Assembly: GCA_035048815.1 (NCBI GenBank) | Contig: JAUCBN010000006.1 | Location: forward strand, 24,009,001 to 24,073,000 | Reading direction: 5' to 3' | From: Abelmoschus esculentus | Lineage: Eukaryota; Streptophyta; Magnoliopsida; Malvales; Malvaceae | DNA: 64,000 nt | Part shown: positions 46,685 to 59,817 of the stretch, one piece after another | Layout of the letters: every line of letters begins with the position of its first letter | How positions within the stretch are numbered: the first letter of the stretch is position 1 | Made by a program: the position numbers and the translations under genes | Notes under the pieces: model-generated | Seen by the model: the letters and a program-made list of their open reading frames with translations, nothing else | Database searches by the model: none | Told to the model about the DNA's origin: nothing

Positions 46685-49325
46685 TCACCTTATTTGTTGG
46701 TACTGCTCTAGTATGCGCTTCGGAGGCAATTTTCGAAGAATGAACAGCACCAAAGCCGATGGAAGAATTTCTACCAACTGTGACACCCACAACAAAGAAG
46801 GAAAAGATAGTAAGTACTCTTCTATGAGATGCTAATGATCATGTGCTCGAGTTATCAACACATATCGAGTCTTTAAGCAAGTAGACCGATCAAACGTGAC
46901 CGGTCTAATTGTAGCATGCACAAACGAGAGGTCACAATGGACATCAAATGTACCATGTAATAGATAAGATTTAGGATCGGATGATCTAGAATGTCGAGAT
47001 CAGCTTTCGTGTCAAAGGCCGAGAGAGTCACCTGAGAAATAAAACCGAGAGAAATGGCTAGTTACAGGAATATAAGATTAGAGCTGTATTTAAGTATAAC
47101 CCAAATAAGGCTCACCACAATGCATCTTATCAAGAAACAAGTACAGCAGATTACTGTTACAAAGCCAACCTGACACAGAAATAAGACATTGTTATATTGC
47201 TATCTTTCTCTGCATGCTACTAAGAAAGAAAAACTAGTAGAAAACACCATTGTAAGAGGAAAACCTCGAACAGTTTTTCTTGACGGCCTCTTGATTCAAT
47301 AGGGAACCGTCTCAACATGAAGAACAACCTACCGGCACAAACGATTGGAGAGTAAATAGACAGGGAACGAAACCTAAAATCCGGCATAGTTGATACCGAT
47401 TCTTACCTCCCACCATATATCATGAACCCCAGTGCAGTAAAGAATGATACAACTGCCAAAACAAATGAAAAAAACCAGATGTGTTCATTTGTTAAGTTCA
47501 TGAAAGGACTGTTCAGACCATTGAATAATGCAAAACTAGTTCAGTTTGTTAGTTTTCCGTTGGCATTGTGCCGATACTAAATCCGGGGGAACCTTACCTG
47601 AAACAAAGAGTTTACTAGTTTCTACTGTAAGACGGCTCTCATATAACCGTACCGAAATCCATAGGCATGTCTGGTAGTAGCAGAGGACACAAGTAGGCAA
47701 CTTAGATGAATTTCATCAAGTATAAAAATGAAAATTCATTTCCTTCTTAGGTGTAGTTAATAGCTGATCGATGATTACATTGCTCGTTTTACCTGAGCAA
47801 TGTATACGAGTCCATTGATGCTATAGTACACAGGCCGGAGTTTATTAACAGGAAGACTTCTTGCCTAAACAATAAAAAGAACGATTCCATGATCATCGAT
47901 TCGTAAAGTACTGTAAAAAGGGACGGTTGTATGTCTACCTGGTGATATATCTCAGCCCAGAAAAGAACAAGCAATGTATATGCCGAGAAAAACAGAAGAC
48001 CAGGAAGATCCAGAAGCACCATTTCAAGTACCTGTACCATAGATGTTTATCTTAGGGAGGTAAAGCCGAACAAAAGCTAAGTCAATATATATTACAACTA
48101 TTGCCTTAGGTGATCAGAATGATAAACAGAGGTCCATTTACAAAGAGAGAATGCATACAGAACATAGGGTTTTATTCTTGTAGAACGACACAGAACATGT
48201 TTGCAACGGATCGAAAATTATTGCGTTCGGAACTATCGTTTGTCTTGCCCTTGAATACTGATTTCCTATCATTTATAATGGAATTTAAACTATATGAAGT
48301 TTAACACACACATATTCCATTTTTACTTCCTACACTGGTATGATACATAGGCTCTAAACAACTATTTGTACCTTGGATTGAACGAGAAACACGTTCTTGT
48401 AGAAACCGAACAGAACAGCCCTCACTGTTAAAATTCAGCAGAGATTTATTAGCAGAAGTTATAAAAACAGCTTTCGACAGATCGATGCAGGAAACACACA
48501 ACCCTTACATCCATTCACAATAAAGTTCATCAAGTGGAAAACTTTCTGTGTTGTCCACCCATACTCTGGCACTCTCAATTGAATACGACACAGTTGTACC
48601 TAAATAAGTGAAGCATTAATGTTATTAGAAAGCATTAGTCCTGTATCGTGCACTCGTTAATCGGGATAGAAAACGTGAAAGTCGAGCGAACATAGCAGTG
48701 TCGAGATTCACATGAATCTCACTGTCATATTATAGACCCAAGCATGACTGCAATCCATGAGATTACGATTGTAAAGAACATAAGACTAACACTACAGTCC
48801 CTTAGAGTTCTTGAATAAGCGTCTGTATAGTATCGTCTATGTTACTCGAGCTCTTCATTTTCGCTAAAATACGGTACAAACGGATCGAATACATATCCAT
48901 ACCAAACATTCTTGAAGCAACATAAAAAAGGGTATCTAAATCTGATCCAGAACCAGTGAATCATCAATAAAAATAATTATAATTTCGACAATAACTTGTG
49001 AATACAAAGCACTGTTTCTATCAAACAATCAAGAACCAGAGAAAGATAATCTCCATTAATAGTTTTTCAAGCTTACATACCAATACATGGATGATGCATG
49101 GATGCATATGATAGAGACATAAACTCCATTAATAGCTTTTCAAGATTTCATTTTAGAAATTACCATGGCAACAATGGAAACAAAAGCATAGGAAGCTGAT
49201 AAGAACAAGAAAATGACTGTCTGCCATCTCTCAGATTCATCAATCTCATCCCACCAATCAAACATGATACCTCCACCTCTCAACAATATTTCCTCAGTTA
49301 AAACAAAACCCTTTAATTTCACCAT
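46685..49325 (-). CDS. TOM1/TOM3-like seven-helix membrane protein
   Basis: Eleven exons (49325-49164, 48599-48509, 48424-48372, 48031-47939, 47864-47793, 47670-47598, 47452-47407, 47328-47265, 47169-47116, 47031-46954, 46777-46685) give 292 residues, the usual family length. Key blocks: FDWWDEIDESERW; RVPEYGWTTQKVFHLMNF; LLDLPGLLFFSAYTLLVLFW; AEIYHQARSLPVNKLRP; ALGFMIYGGRLFFMLRRFPI; LDHPILNLIYYM; and EILPSALVLFILRKLPPKR near the C-terminus. These are hydrophobic multi-helix tonoplast/endomembrane proteins, first found as host factors supporting tobamovirus RNA replication; the normal cell role is not well defined. The N-terminus (about 20 residues before FDWWDE) differs from standard members. 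Exon 6 (47670-47598) is the most diverged. The ATG at 49325 was chosen because a CAG acceptor lies just upstream of it. Confidence 0.9.
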
Positions 49326-51025
49326 TCTGAACCCTGAAAACAATGGAACCAAATATTGAAGATAAACAATTAAAAAAATTAAGAAGAGAGGAAACAGACC
49401 GTAGGAAAAAGTTTATACAAAAGAAGAGAAAGGACGTGAAAAAAGACAAAGGAAAAATGTTTTTTAAGGGACAATGCTTTGCGTTGGCTTTGGTAATGGC
49501 TACAAGTTACAAACTGTGATCAAATCGATGCTGAAAGATAACTGGATATGGCTGTTTCAGGTTTGGCTTTTTATGCAATCCCTTTGCTTAGAAGCTTGGG
49601 GGGGGGGGTCTTCATCCTTTGACTCACCGTGCAATGGCAGCCATGCTTAGAAGACAAAGGAAAATTTTCACGCCATTCTATTCGTATAGCGAAACAATAA
49701 TAACACTCAAAAGTAAAAATTTCAAAAATTAATTTAAAAAACTGAGTTAATAGCAATTTTGACCAGAAGTTTCTAAAGTTTAAGTGTTAATTTAACAGTA
49801 AATTAAAAAAATAATTGAAATAAATATTACCATAGTCATTAATAATATCAGTATAATAATTAAAACAAATATTACCATAGTCATTAATAATTAAAAAGTT
49901 TAACTGGTTCAAACATTAATAATATCAGTATAATAATTAAACGATCGATATTTCATAATTGAAAGTATATTTTAAAACAAATATTATCATAATCATTGTA
50001 GTTGATTTAAAAATAAAATAAAAAATATGTACATTATTTTTTATTGAAACTACTCGATAATTTCTCATCAGATGATATAATAATAATATTTTTCATAAAT
50101 ATAAAGTTTTGAATTAATTTAATATTTATTGACGGATAATATTGCCTTATTCATATTTAATAATTGTTAAGTTTTCGAATAAAAAAAATAAATGTGGATT
50201 GAAACGATATAATCGTACAAAAAAAATCAAAATCTATAAAACTAAATTGGTTGGTAAAATTGGTGATAAAGCATAAATAAAGATGTTTGCCACTTGAAGA
50301 TTAAACAAATGAGCTGACTTTAGAGGGGATTCCACTTCCATAGCCAGTGCCCAGTGGACACTTCCATTGGCTGGTGTCTGATCCAAGAATACCAAATTTC
50401 CAGTTTCTGAAGCACTGATTTAATGGAGATTGAAGAAAATAGAATTAAAAGCAATAAAGAAAAGGAAAAATATAGAATACTATCTTTCTTAGTAAACAAA
50501 GGAGAAACCAAACTCAGCATTAGAGAGGAGTCAATAAGGGAAAGCTCTTGCCTTTTTCTCACACACCCTATTTGTTTTCTTTCTCCCTTTACCCTTCCAA
50601 AGACTTTCATTTCGTTTTTGTTCCTTTCAATCTCAGTCACGACACTGTTCAAGGTTGTCTTTATTTCTTCTTTATTGAGAACAGAGGGAAATAGTCAACA
50701 ATTGGGGGAAGCCAAGTCTTCTACAGCTGTGTGGTTTGTTTGTTCTTTTTCTTCTTGGGAATTTGGTGGATCGGTAAGGGAAATTCAAAGATACCCATTT
50801 TATGATTTTGTATTGATTTTCTGTTTGTAGGAATTTAGGGGTGGGGGTGTTCTTTTAAGGTTGTTTTTGTTGGTGAAGGGTTTTGCCTGTTTTGGTGATC
50901 AAGAAAATTTCTTTCATTCTTTCTTTGATTATGCAGGTTGAGGAATTCTGGGAAAATTTTTGTTTTCTTTTAGATGTTGAGGGATAGCAAAAGAAGGTGA
51001 GAAATCTGGAGAGGGTTTGAATTTT
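49326..51025. other. Divergent promoter region with short repeats
   Basis: This 1.7 kb lies between the divergent TOM1-like and PP2C genes. A run of 11 G sits at 49598-49608. At 49822-49941 the AT-rich units AAATATTACCATAGTCATTA and ATTAATAATATCAGTATAAT each occur twice. From about 50300 the plus strand is pyrimidine-rich and probably holds the PP2C leader, perhaps with a leader intron. No extra gene is supported. Confidence 0.45.
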
Positions 51026-53016
51026 ATGGACAATCTCTGTTGCTTCAACTCTGTATATTCCCAGGTCAGCTTATTTAGTGGTAATTTTGATTAGATTTTT
51101 GTAAGGACATGATCTTGTTTAGTGGTAATTTTGTCTTTATGCCAGATTCTGTGTTTCTTTCACTTTGAGTGCATAGACTTTTTGAGGTTTCAAATGAAAC
51201 ATGAAAGAGGAAAAGCTTTTTGAGGTTTCAAATGCTAAGCATTCTTCTGTTCTGCTCCAATGGGGAGATTATGCAAATTTATTACTTACAGAAAATCTGG
51301 GACCTATGATTGTAGTGCATTGGAATGGTAATGTCTGTAAATCGATTGCACGAGATACTTTTTATTGTTTGAGACGGAACTCGGAAGCATCGTATAACAT
51401 CATTGGCCTTGTGTTTGTATTGGGCAAAACTGTTTCATTTACTAACATAGAAATGGCTTAACGAGAAAGAGTGCTCTTCCTGATTTCCATGGTTCATGGT
51501 TTTTCGGAACCGGTTAAAAGTGTTATAATTTTATCATCTTATTCAGTTTTGAATTTGATGCCGGTCTCATGGTTTTTCGGAATGGTTCATTTCTTTATTG
51601 CATATTTCCTCCTGCCAAATCATGTTTCCGGTTATTTTCAAGTTTCTTTTCGAACTCCATTAAGTATGAAATGTCGTAAAAGCTGTTGTTTCTATTGTTT
51701 AGGTTGTTGGAGGCGTTCTTCATGTAGCTCGGGAAAGGGTAGAAGCCATCGGGGTCCTGTCAAGTATGGCTTCACTCTAGCTAAAGGAAAAGCAAATCAT
51801 CCTATGGAGGATTATCCTGTTGCAAAGTTTGCTCAGCTTCGGGGACATGAACTCGGCCTCTTTGCCATATATGATGGCCATTTGGGAGATAGTGTACCTT
51901 CTTATCTGCAAAAGCATTTGTTTTCCAATATCTTGAAGGATGTAAGTTCTCGACTATTTCGATATTAATAATTCATAAGGGCTTAGGTGCTTTGGATACC
52001 TCATTAAAAGAGAATCACTTCCGTCAGTTAAATGTTGCTCTCGAAATGATGGTTCTGTTATTCTTATTATTATAGAACCGAATCCCAGGCTGTGTCAAAT
52101 GGTTGTTAAATTATGTCATGGTGTTATATAATAACTTGCAGGAGGAGTTTTGGACCGATCCTGGCAGGTCCATCTCTAAAGCTTATGAGAAGACTGACCA
52201 AGCGATACTCTCACACGATCCCGACTTGGGGCGAGGGGGATCCACTGCTGTCACTGCAATTTTGATAGATGGACATAAATTATGGGTTGCTAATATTGGA
52301 GATTCGCGTGCTGTTCTCTCAAAGAAAGGGCAGGCAATACAGATGAGTATCGATCATGAGCCAAACACAGAGCGCGGAAGCATAGAGAACAGAGGTGGCT
52401 TTGTCTCAAACATGCCAGGTTCTTTCACAACTCCCCCGTGCTTATGTATGGAGAGTTTAGTTATTGCATCTGAATGCATATTAATAAGCACCAAATCGGT
52501 TTGGTTATTGCCTCCGAATGCATATTAATCCGCACCGTATCGGTTTAGGTATTGTTTCTGAAAGCAAATTAATTAGCACTAAAATCTAGTATGATAGCAA
52601 CTTACTGGTACTGTTGATTGATAATTGATCTTGTTGCATTCTTTCCCAGGGGATGTTGCAAGAGTCAACGGACAACTTGCTGTTTCTCGTGCTTTCGGAG
52701 ACAAGAATCTTAAATCACACCTCCGATCCGATCCCGACGTGAAAACTACTGATATCGACTCAGATACCGAACTTCTCATCCTTGCAAGTGATGGACTATG
52801 GAAGGTGATCATCTCTCTCTCAATTACCAACCAAATTTGTTGTTTATAAGTTCTCATGCATACAAATTTATACAGGTCATGTCCAATCAAGAAGCTGTCG
52901 ACATTGCGAAGAAGACCAAGGATCCGATGCGAGCAGCAAAACAGCTAATGGCCGAGGCAATGAACCGAGATAGTAAAGATGATATCTCCTGTATTGTAGT
53001 TCGTTTCAAGGGTTAA
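51026..53016 (+). CDS. Protein phosphatase 2C
   Basis: Exons 51703-51941, 52142-52418, 52650-52804 and 52876-53016 are certain; the first coding exon starts at 51026 (MDNLCCFNSVYS). With its donor at 51081 the frame closes to 288 residues; the family-like donor after TCCCAG (51064) leaves exon 2 out of frame. PP2C motifs are complete: MEDY, GLFAIYDGHLG, GGSTAVTAIL, ANIGDSRAVLS, DHEPN, AVSRAFGDKNL, LILASDGLWK and SKDDISCIVVRF. Metal-binding Asp residues (YDG, SDGLW, KDD) are present, so it should be an active Mg/Mn-dependent Ser/Thr phosphatase of the small clade around Arabidopsis At1g34750/At2g20630. Soluble, no targeting signal. Substrate unknown. The N-terminal ~20 residues depend on which donor is used. 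Confidence 0.88.
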
Positions 53017-53674
53017 ACGCGAAACCGGAAAACGCAACCGGAAGAAGAGTTCACCGGCCCGTAAAACCCGAATCCATTGGTAAACACCAACTAGCAATCT
53101 CATTGAAAAAATGCATGAGTCTGAAAGTTGTAGATTTCAATATCATAAATGGCTCCATTTGGTAGAAATAAGAGTAAAAAAATTAGTAATAGTTAATTGG
53201 TGGTATTTATTCTCATCAATGTATGCTATGTTTTTTTCTCTCTAATTATTATATTTTAAATTCCATTATTATTTTTAATAATATTGTGTAAAATTATACT
53301 TATGAATAGTGATGAAATTTAACGAAATTCATAAAATTATAATAATTGTCTAAACACGTCATAATTATATAATCATATCTAATTACATAGCTTTCTGAAT
53401 ATGCCCTTAATTACACTTTTTTTTGAGTAGTCGAATTGAGAATGTGTGTATAATACAGGGGCCAAAATGGATATTAAACCTTTTAAAAACAAAATAGGCA
53501 AAATTTCCATACCTACCAAAGCCCGAAGCCCGGCGCGTCTTCTTTACGCACTGCTTAACCACAAATCCCAGTTCACGCCTTTACGGTATCAAAATTTAAT
53601 TTCTCTTCGATCAAAACCCTCCCAAAACCCTTTTAGCGCCACCTCTCCATTTCCCTTTCTCTTCGAATCCGATC
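53017..53674 (+). other. PP2C 3' region and OM64 promoter
   Basis: The two genes run in the same direction with 658 bases between coding regions. The first half is AT-rich 3' flank; the part after 53440 is the likely promoter and leader of OM64. No other feature. Confidence 0.45.
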
Positions 53675-56600
53675 ATGTCTAAAACCATGAGTTTTATAAA
53701 AACTAATGCTTCCAACCCCAAGGTGTGGATTGTGGCGGGAATAACAGTAGTCGGAATCATAGTCGTGGCGGCGGAGACCCGTAGGAGGAGGAAAGCGATG
53801 ATCGTCAATAGAGAGGATTTTGGCGCTTTCCTCGAACGTTTCGAGTTGGCTCCTTTTCCTCAGCCTCCACCACCCGCCGCCAAACTTCTGTTATCGGGCC
53901 TCACGTTTGCCGTCAAGGACATGTTCGTAATTCCATGACTTCGTCTTTGCCCTTGGTTATACTTTTGTCTCCTATTTTTATTTATTTTTCAGTGATCGTA
54001 ACAGATTTGACGTGAAGGGTTATGTGACGGGGTTTGGGAGTCCTGATTGGCAGAGAACACACGAGCCTGCTGATCAGACTGCGGTTGTGATTACTGCTTT
54101 GTTGGAAAACGGGGCTAAATGTGTTGGCAAGACAGTGATGGACGAACTGGCTTTCGGGTAACCTTTTATTTTGTTATTTTTCTCTTCGAAGAATGCATTT
54201 GTTAAAATGTAATCAATGTTCTGTTCTCTTTTTTGTTAATAACTTAATATTAATAGAATAACTGGGGAAAATAAGCATTATGGAACACCTATAAATCCGA
54301 TCATGTCATCGAACATTCCGGGAGGTTCTTCAAGTGGTTCTGCTGTGGCAGTTGCTGCTGAACTTGTCGACTTTGCTCTAGGTAATTTCAGTCCTTGACG
54401 TTTCCAAATAATCAATAAACAGTTCCCAACAGCATTTACTGCTGTAGTATGTTTTTCTTGTCTTCTTTAGTGATTAATTAGTTCCTAAATGTAACCTGGA
54501 ATTTCATAGCCTTTTCTTCTCCATTTCCATCCAAGATATGTGCTCGGCACTTTTTATTGAATCTCCTTGATATACAGATTGCGTTCTTCTTAGTTCTATT
54601 TAAGCATGTAATGCTATTTTCATGGCTTTGTAGGTACTGATACAATTGGCTGCATTAGGATTCCATCTGCTTTTTGTGGTATTCTTGGGTTCCGTCCATC
54701 TCATGGAGCTGTATCTACAATTGGAATTGTTCCCAATTCACAAAGTTTGGATGCTATTGGTAATGTAATACAGCATTCTTAGTTAGATTGTTAAGATGTT
54801 TGTTGCCCTTCCAGTTTTGCATGCAGATCATAGTTCTTGATATCTTTAGCTAGCTAGTATGAATTATGATTATACCAACTTGCATTGCTTTGCTTTCACC
54901 TACTTTTTCTTTGTACTGAAGTGTGCGCATCTGAATGTGTGATCTATTAATGGATTGATACCGCTTTGATAAAAAGTGCAGTGCCCCTCTAGGTTTTGTG
55001 GAGTACATGTTGCTCTTCTGTTATAGAGTGCGCAGTTCAAGTATTTACTGGCAATTTAAAATCCTACTTTTTTTGCTTGGCATTAAAATTCTGGTGAATT
55101 CACATTGCCATTTCAAGATTTCCTTTGTTTTTTTTACTGATTTTGTTAAATTATCATGTCTAAGGATGTTTTGCTCGTGATGCTTCTGTTCTACATCGTG
55201 TTGGACATGTTTTACTAAAACTAAAAGCAGTGGAACCTAGAAGGGGAAGGCAGCTTGTCTTTGCTGATGATTTATTCCAGCTCTCAAAGGTTCCCAAGCA
55301 AAAGACAGTGCATGTTGTTAGCAAAGCAGTTGAAAAGCTTTCTGGATGTAAGTTGCCTGACCTTCAATTTTATTCATATCAGTTGTATATTTTTTGGTGT
55401 GAAAATCTTGATCATATTCTGCTGCTATCTCTCCTGTTTCAATGGTGTGAATCTTACTTCCTCTTGTGTCTACCTCTTGTTAATTGCACAGATCAGCCTC
55501 CAAAGCATGTAAACTTTTCTCAGTTCGTTGCTTCAAATGTACCTAGTCTAAAGGAGTTTTATCAGCATTCCACAAACCTGCAAAATGGAATTTCTGCTTT
55601 GCTAGCTCTTTCTTCTGTTATGGTGTCATTACAAAGGTATTTGAAAATAATTTGTCATTACATGCTGGAGCATATGCCTCTTCCACCAGCTTCACTTATT
55701 GCAATCCTTCAATTGGGATATTATAACAATCATTGTTGTGCAGAATATTCGTTTCTGGGTTTGTAGACAGACTAATACTCCTAATATCTAGTAGTTTTAC
55801 TTTTCAGATATGAGTTTAAAACAAACCATGAAGAATGGTTTAAAGATGTTAAACCAAGACTAGGACCTCAGGTTTCTCATCATGTTCTTGCCGCAATCAA
55901 CACTACATATGAGAATGTAAAAAAATTGTACAAAGTCAAGACTGAGATGCGGGCTGCTGTGCAAAGTCTTCTAAAGGTGTTGCTGATTCTTCTACTTCCC
56001 CTTTCTTTTTGCTTCGATTTTGTTTCCACACATGGTGTCAAGCTTTTGTACCCATTGTTGTAGTTAATTGTTGTTATTGTTTTTTAATAAGAATGTCAAC
56101 TATATACAGTCATACAAATGGGTTGTTTGCCTGTTTATTGCCATGATAGCTTCGTCACTATGCCAACTTCTTAGAATGATCCTGCCTTTTGTAATTATAA
56201 TTGAAAACGTAGTTTTTGCTCTTTTTAATAAGAAAAGAAGCAACTAGCATCTTTTTAAGAATGTTAACTTAAAACTTGATGTTTGAGAGATTGTTGCCAT
56301 AGATAAAATGATAGAACCGACCACAAGAATTGCAGGGAGATTGCTAGAATTGATCAAATCAAAATTATTATATATATATATATATATATATTAAATGGCT
56401 GATGTACATTAGCAGCATAACACTATTTAATTTGGGTTTACTTTCATGGGTCCAAAAGGATAGGATGATAGGATATGGCCTGGAATTGAATGATCTCAAA
56501 AAGTCAAGCTGTCCTCTTTGTTTCAGGACGATGGGATATTAGTGATTCCCACAATTGCAGATCCTCCACTAAAGCTTAATTCGAAGAAAGGGTATTCCAC

Positions 56601-58467
56601 GGAGTTTCATGACAGAGCATGCACGTTATTGAGCATCGCTAGCATGTCTGGGGGCTGTCAGGTGTCTTTTGTTGTTACTGGGCTTAAGTTTCCAATCTTG
56701 TCTGTTGTTTTGCTGCTAGGATATCAATCATTTATTTAACTTTACAATCTCTTCCCAGGTTTCTGTTCCATTAGGAAAGCATGATGGTTGTCCTATTTCC
56801 GTTTCATTTGTCACATACCATGGAGCAGATAAATTTCTTCTTGATACAGTTTTGGATATGTATGCTTCTCTGCAAGACCAAGTGAGCATTGCATGCAATT
56901 CAGCACCATTGCCTGATGTCAATGGTAATATGGATGCTTCTGAACTCTTGAAGGAAAAGGTTTTCCCAACATCTCCCAATATCTGAATTGTTTGATTTTC
57001 CAAGTAAAATTTCTGCCAATGTGAACAGTGCCATGGAGTTTATTTATTGAAGTCAGTTTGCACCTTGTCTGATTATAATTTTTCCTATTGTTGTCTTGGT
57101 TTTTAAATTTGTATTATTTTCTATTTGTAAGTTGTTTTACACTGGACCAGAAACATTTCTGAGCGATGTAGCATCCAAGCCTCTCTTGTGTTTGTTATAT
57201 GTCATTTCTTCTCAAGTTCAGTAACAGCAACAGTGATCAGTATCAAAACTAAAATTTTCAGCAAAAAATGCTAGTAGACAATTTTTTAAGTTTCGGTGTG
57301 TGGAGAATTAGCAGTTGTTATAATTTAAAATACTATGTTCTGTTTGCTATGAGTTTTAGGTCTGCTGTTGTATCTTTTTCGTAACAAGTTTCATTTCAGG
57401 GAAATGCTGCATTCAAAGGAAAGCAATGGAACAAGGCAGTTAATTACTACACTGAAGCTATTAAGTTAAATGGGACAAATGCGACATACTATAACAATCG
57501 GGCAGCAGCTTATTTGGAACTAGGATGGTATAGTGTGTCTAAAATTTGTTGTCACTTTTTATTGCATTCTTTTCGGTCACATGCTTCCGAAACGACACTA
57601 ATATTTTGATATGCAGCTTCCAGCAAGCTGAAGAGGACTGCAATAAGGCAATATCACTTGACAAAAAGGTAATTTAGAATTTAGAAAACATGTGACGGTC
57701 AGTGGTGCTCTTCAATGAAATAATTATCTTTTAATGTTGAAATTTTGAACTTTAAAATATTTATGCTCACATTAGAAAAAAGATGCTGCACTCGAGTGAT
57801 GTTATTAGTTTGAGTAATAACACTTTTTTGCAGAATGTAAAGGCATATCTGAGACGTGGGACAGCCAGAGAATCACTGCTCTGTTATAAAGAGGCCCTTC
57901 AAGGTGAGAATACCTTATGGTGCTTATTATACTTTGCCTGTGATAAGAGACTCATTTCAACCCATATGACTACAATTATTGATAAATACAACTAATTATG
58001 CATTTCATGTTTTTCTTTGGTTCCCTTTTCTAAATTATGAATTAGTTTTTGGACTTCTTAGATTTGGTATAAAGATGGGAAAATTTGTTTAGATAGTAGA
58101 ATACCTATTCCTTCATTTTTGTAGTTCCGTTCTGTCCATACCATCCTGCAAATAGTTTTTTTCCTTGATACACGGTGGACATATATGGGTGTAAGATAGA
58201 TCTACCCTTTTATTTGGAACCTGAACTTGTCTATAATTGATTCACATTTCACTCTTCTAAACTATCACCCCCTGGATCCCATAACAAATATCTTTACCCT
58301 ATCTATTTGCCTTAATAGTTTACGAATTCAACTCCATGCACCATTGTGCTTCTCTTAAGCACCGTTTTGTGTCGACATTTGCAGATTTCAAGCACGCCCT
58401 GGTTCTAGAGCCACAAAATAAAGTTGCTAGCCTTGCAGAGAAAAGATTAAGAAAACTGGTTAGTTGA
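53675..58467 (+). CDS. OM64: Outer envelope protein 64 (OM64/Toc64-type): inactive amidase plus TPR
   Basis: Thirteen exons (53675-53922, 54005-54157, 54257-54381, 54634-54759, 55165-55347, 55492-55636, 55808-55976, 56527-56661, 56759-56959, 57400-57527, 57617-57668, 57834-57903, 58385-58467) encode 605 residues. An N-terminal anchor (about 17-33, VWIVAGITVVGIIVVAA) is followed by an amidase-like domain: VKD Lys81, GGSSSGSAV (156-164), GTDTIGCIRIPSAFCG (176-191). The C-terminus has TPR repeats (KGNAAFKGKQWNKAVNYYTE, KAYLRRGTARESL, FKHALVLEPQNK) that dock Hsp70/Hsp90-bound precursors. The mitochondrial paralogue OM64 is favoured by the N-terminal wording. The amidase nucleophile Ser is replaced by Cys182. 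Splicing at intron 1 uses GACAT/GTTCG, restoring the family DIFDVKGY junction. Confidence 0.95.
56369..56392. repeat. TA microsatellite
   Basis: About eleven TA units in intron 7 of OM64; a simple repeat. Confidence 0.9.
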
Positions 58468-59817
58468 TACTCCCCTTCTCTTGTCTAACAAAATCTGAAA
58501 GCACATAGATTTGCACAATCTTTGTGCCATGTCAGCCCTTTGGATAAACTGAAAACCAAAGTCACAGCCTCTTGTTTAGAGGTTGCAGTTTTTGGTCGTA
58601 CTTTTACTTTTGAGCACATTGTTTGTTTGTAATCAATATGTGTTGGATTTGCTCAATCTTGTTGAGAGACACCTATGAAACTAAAACTTAAGTGTTTGAT
58701 TCATGTCCGAAAAGAATGTCTTAGTATACGAGTTAGTAATAAACTAATTTTACTTAAAGAAGTATCCAAGAAAGTTGACAAAAATCCTTTAACCATATAA
58801 AAAAAAACAGTTCAGATATTTTTTTAAACAGCAAAGCTTGAGATTGAAAAATAAATTAAATTTTAAACACTTTAAAAATAATTTAAATATTAATTTTTAA
58901 ATTAAGCCTTTATAGAATACAATCTATTGTGTGTGCTTTAATTGAGCTGGTGATAGGATGATCTTACTTTGCATGTCCTGGGCACATGAGGCGGGTTTTC
59001 CAAAGTTACTGATTAGTACCAGAAGCAGTAAAGATTCATCATTAACAGTTCCCATCTGGAACGAGGCAAATGTATGGGGACTTTTTAGTATTATTATCAA
59101 GATCATTATTTAATATGTTGTCGGTGTAGTTTTTATATATTTTAATTTTAATTATTTTATCTAAAAATTTAACTTTGAACATATATATTAAAATTTAAAT
59201 TTATATCATATAATATACTAGTACAGTGATTGAACTATCAATATTCAATAATTAAGAGTATATTATAAAACAAATACTACTGTAATTGTAGTTGAATAAA
59301 ATTTTATAAATTTAAAATTTAATTTTATAATAATTTTAAATCTTTTATTGTAATATTGATGAATTCTTTGAGCTCTGATTTTGTTTTGTTTTTTTATCTA
59401 ACTCGTCATTCAAACAAATTGAAATTTTTGGGATTAATTTTTAAAAATTGAATATTCGTTTTTAAAATGAAGACTTCCTAATCGAAATTAATAGACTGAA
59501 AACGTTACACTTAACCCATGAAAAATGTAATTTAATTTTGAGGGAAATATTTCAAGTTACAACGCGATGTATGTTAATTCTAGAAGTACTAATTCCAAGT
59601 TCCAACCTCGGTGAGTTAATACAGCCTGTGCGCGTGAAAAAAAAAAACACCGACTGAAAACGGAAATAAAAAAAAAAAATCCGTTTCCATTTCCAACCTC
59701 CTACCCATCCCTACTTAAACCACGCGCCTTCAGGCAAACACAAAACCCAAATACTTTTCTCTGTTCTTTCTTCAACCTCTCGAATATTCTTTCTTTCCGT
59801 TGATACGAAAAAAAAAC
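58468..59817 (+). other. OM64 3' region and spacer
   Basis: The first part is OM64 3' UTR. AT-rich DNA follows. A block at 59228-59295 resembles 49940-50004, so a dispersed low-copy repeat is possible. From about 59640 A-runs and then a CT-rich leader precede the next gene. No gene recognised. Confidence 0.45.

Noticed and set aside
46623..46835. Plus-strand 70-codon frame between CAMTA and the TOM1-like gene
   Set aside because: Opposite strand of the last TOM1-like exon, which reads EILPSALVLFILRKLPPKR.
50423..50830. 135-codon plus-strand frame upstream of PP2C
   Set aside because: Lies in a pyrimidine-rich leader region, with a mirror frame on the other strand; no family resemblance.
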